5,000 nt of DNA from an uncultured Collinsella sp. (GTDB taxonomy: Bacteria; Actinomycetota; Coriobacteriia; Coriobacteriales; Coriobacteriaceae). The translations under genes were made by a program, and so were the position numbers. The notes under the pieces are model-generated. The model was given only the letters and a program-made list of their open reading frames with translations. It had not been told where the DNA came from and ran no database searches. This document shows positions 4,437-5,000 of this stretch, one piece after another; the first letter of the stretch is position 1, and each line of letters begins with the position of its first letter. The DNA lies in the NCBI GenBank assembly GCA_900754435.1, contig CAAECT010000073.1, positions 1-5,000 on the forward strand, given 5' to 3'.

Positions 4437-5000
4437 TTAATCCAAGCCGCCAAACGATGGATATGCGCTCTCGCCGTGCTGACTCGCATCCAGGCCCAGC
4501 GCCTCGTCTGCCTCGTCCACACGCAGGCTGCCGTGGAACAGCGCCTTGACCACAGCGGCGATTACCAAGTCGAGCACCAGCACAATAGCGACCGTCACCA
4601 CAATGCCCAAAATCTGCGAGATGAGCAGCGACACGTCGCCCGTGTAGAACAGACCACCCTTACCGGTCCACGAGAGCTCCGGAACGCAGAACAGGCCCGT
4701 GAGCACGCCGCCCAAGATGCCGCCGATGCCGTGGCAGCCAAACGCGTCGAGCGCATCGTCGTAGCCAAACCTGGTCTTAAGATGGCTGATGGCCAGGTAG
4801 CAGACGGGCGAGACGATCAGGCCCATGACCAGCGCTGCCCACGGCTCGACAAAGCCCGCACCCGGCGTGACCACCACAAGGCCCGCAACCAAACCGGTGC
4901 TGGCACCCACCAGCGTGGGGCGACCGGTGTGCACGCGCTCGACGGCAAGCCACGAGACCATGCCCGCCGCGCTGGCCGTCACGGTGTTGAGGATGGCGAG
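4437..5000 (-). CDS. amt: Ammonium transporter Amt, C-terminal 187 residues (start outside window)
   Basis: The C-terminal part of an Amt/Mep/Rh ammonium channel, a trimeric inner-membrane protein; the frame is open to the window edge, so about half the protein is missing. Residue numbers are within the fragment. Family motifs in order: NTVTASAAG (5-13), the conserved GRPTLVGASTGLVAGLVVVTPGAGFV (26-51), DDALDAFGCHGIGG (81-94), which contains the pore histidine equivalent to E. coli AmtB His318 (here His90), and the cytosolic tail LRVDEADEALGLDASQHGESAY (159-180), which in AmtB couples the subunits and contacts GlnK. About four membrane helices are visible. The internal GTG at 4982 is not a true start, since conserved sequence continues upstream. 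With glnK 18 bases downstream this is the amt-glnK operon, normally induced under nitrogen limitation; its promoter is not in the window. Confidence 0.96.
   Translation of the reverse strand, partial: LAILNTVTASAAGMVSWLAVERVHTGRPTLVGASTGLVAGLVVVTPGAGFVEPWAALVMGLIVSPVCYLAISHLKTRFGYDDALDAFGCHGIGGILGGVLTGLFCVPELSWTGKGGLFYTGDVSLLISQILGIVVTVAIVLVLDLVIAAVVKALFHGSLRVDEADEALGLDASQHGESAYPSFGGLD

Overview
The window reads as ordinary chromosome of a GC-rich bacterium, probably a gut-type Coriobacteriia (a Collinsella-like actinobacterium). This rests on general resemblance of gene content, codon use and the small GACAAAGGGAC-type intergenic hairpin, not on a marker gene, so the taxonomic call is tentative. 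All seven genes lie on the minus strand, so the order of transcription runs from base 5000 down to base 1.

In transcription order, the right end holds the 3' part of an ammonium channel gene (amt, 4437-5000, start outside the window). It is followed 18 bases later by glnK, a PII signal protein (4080-4418). This is the classic nitrogen-uptake pair. The PII protein keeps Arg47 and the ATP-site residues but has Leu at position 51, where uridylylated or adenylylated PII proteins have Tyr.

Next comes a regulator-pump pair: a TetR-family repressor (3343-4005) and a 12-helix MFS exporter (1980-3242). The roughly 100-base gap between them holds two related palindromes (centres 3266 and 3331) that look like operators, with an intrinsic terminator between them. 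The exporter gene is visibly poorer in GC than its neighbours. Then comes a Cof-type HAD-IIB phosphatase gene (1007-1864). Its start is preceded by a striking near-perfect inverted repeat (1864-1919) that includes its Shine-Dalgarno sequence and a possible -10 box.

The left end holds a second TetR-family regulator (175-885, TTG start behind a perfect AAGGAGG). Upstream of it is a palindrome-rich control region (908-955). Only 11 bases after it begins an alanine-rich helical protein (1-163) that runs off the window. The two probably form an operon.

No RNA genes, CRISPR arrays, insertion sequences or origins were seen, and no gene-free stretch exceeds about 125 bases. No clearly new system is present. 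The points most worth a second look are the hairpin over the HAD start, the altered PII T-loop, and the two operator arrangements.
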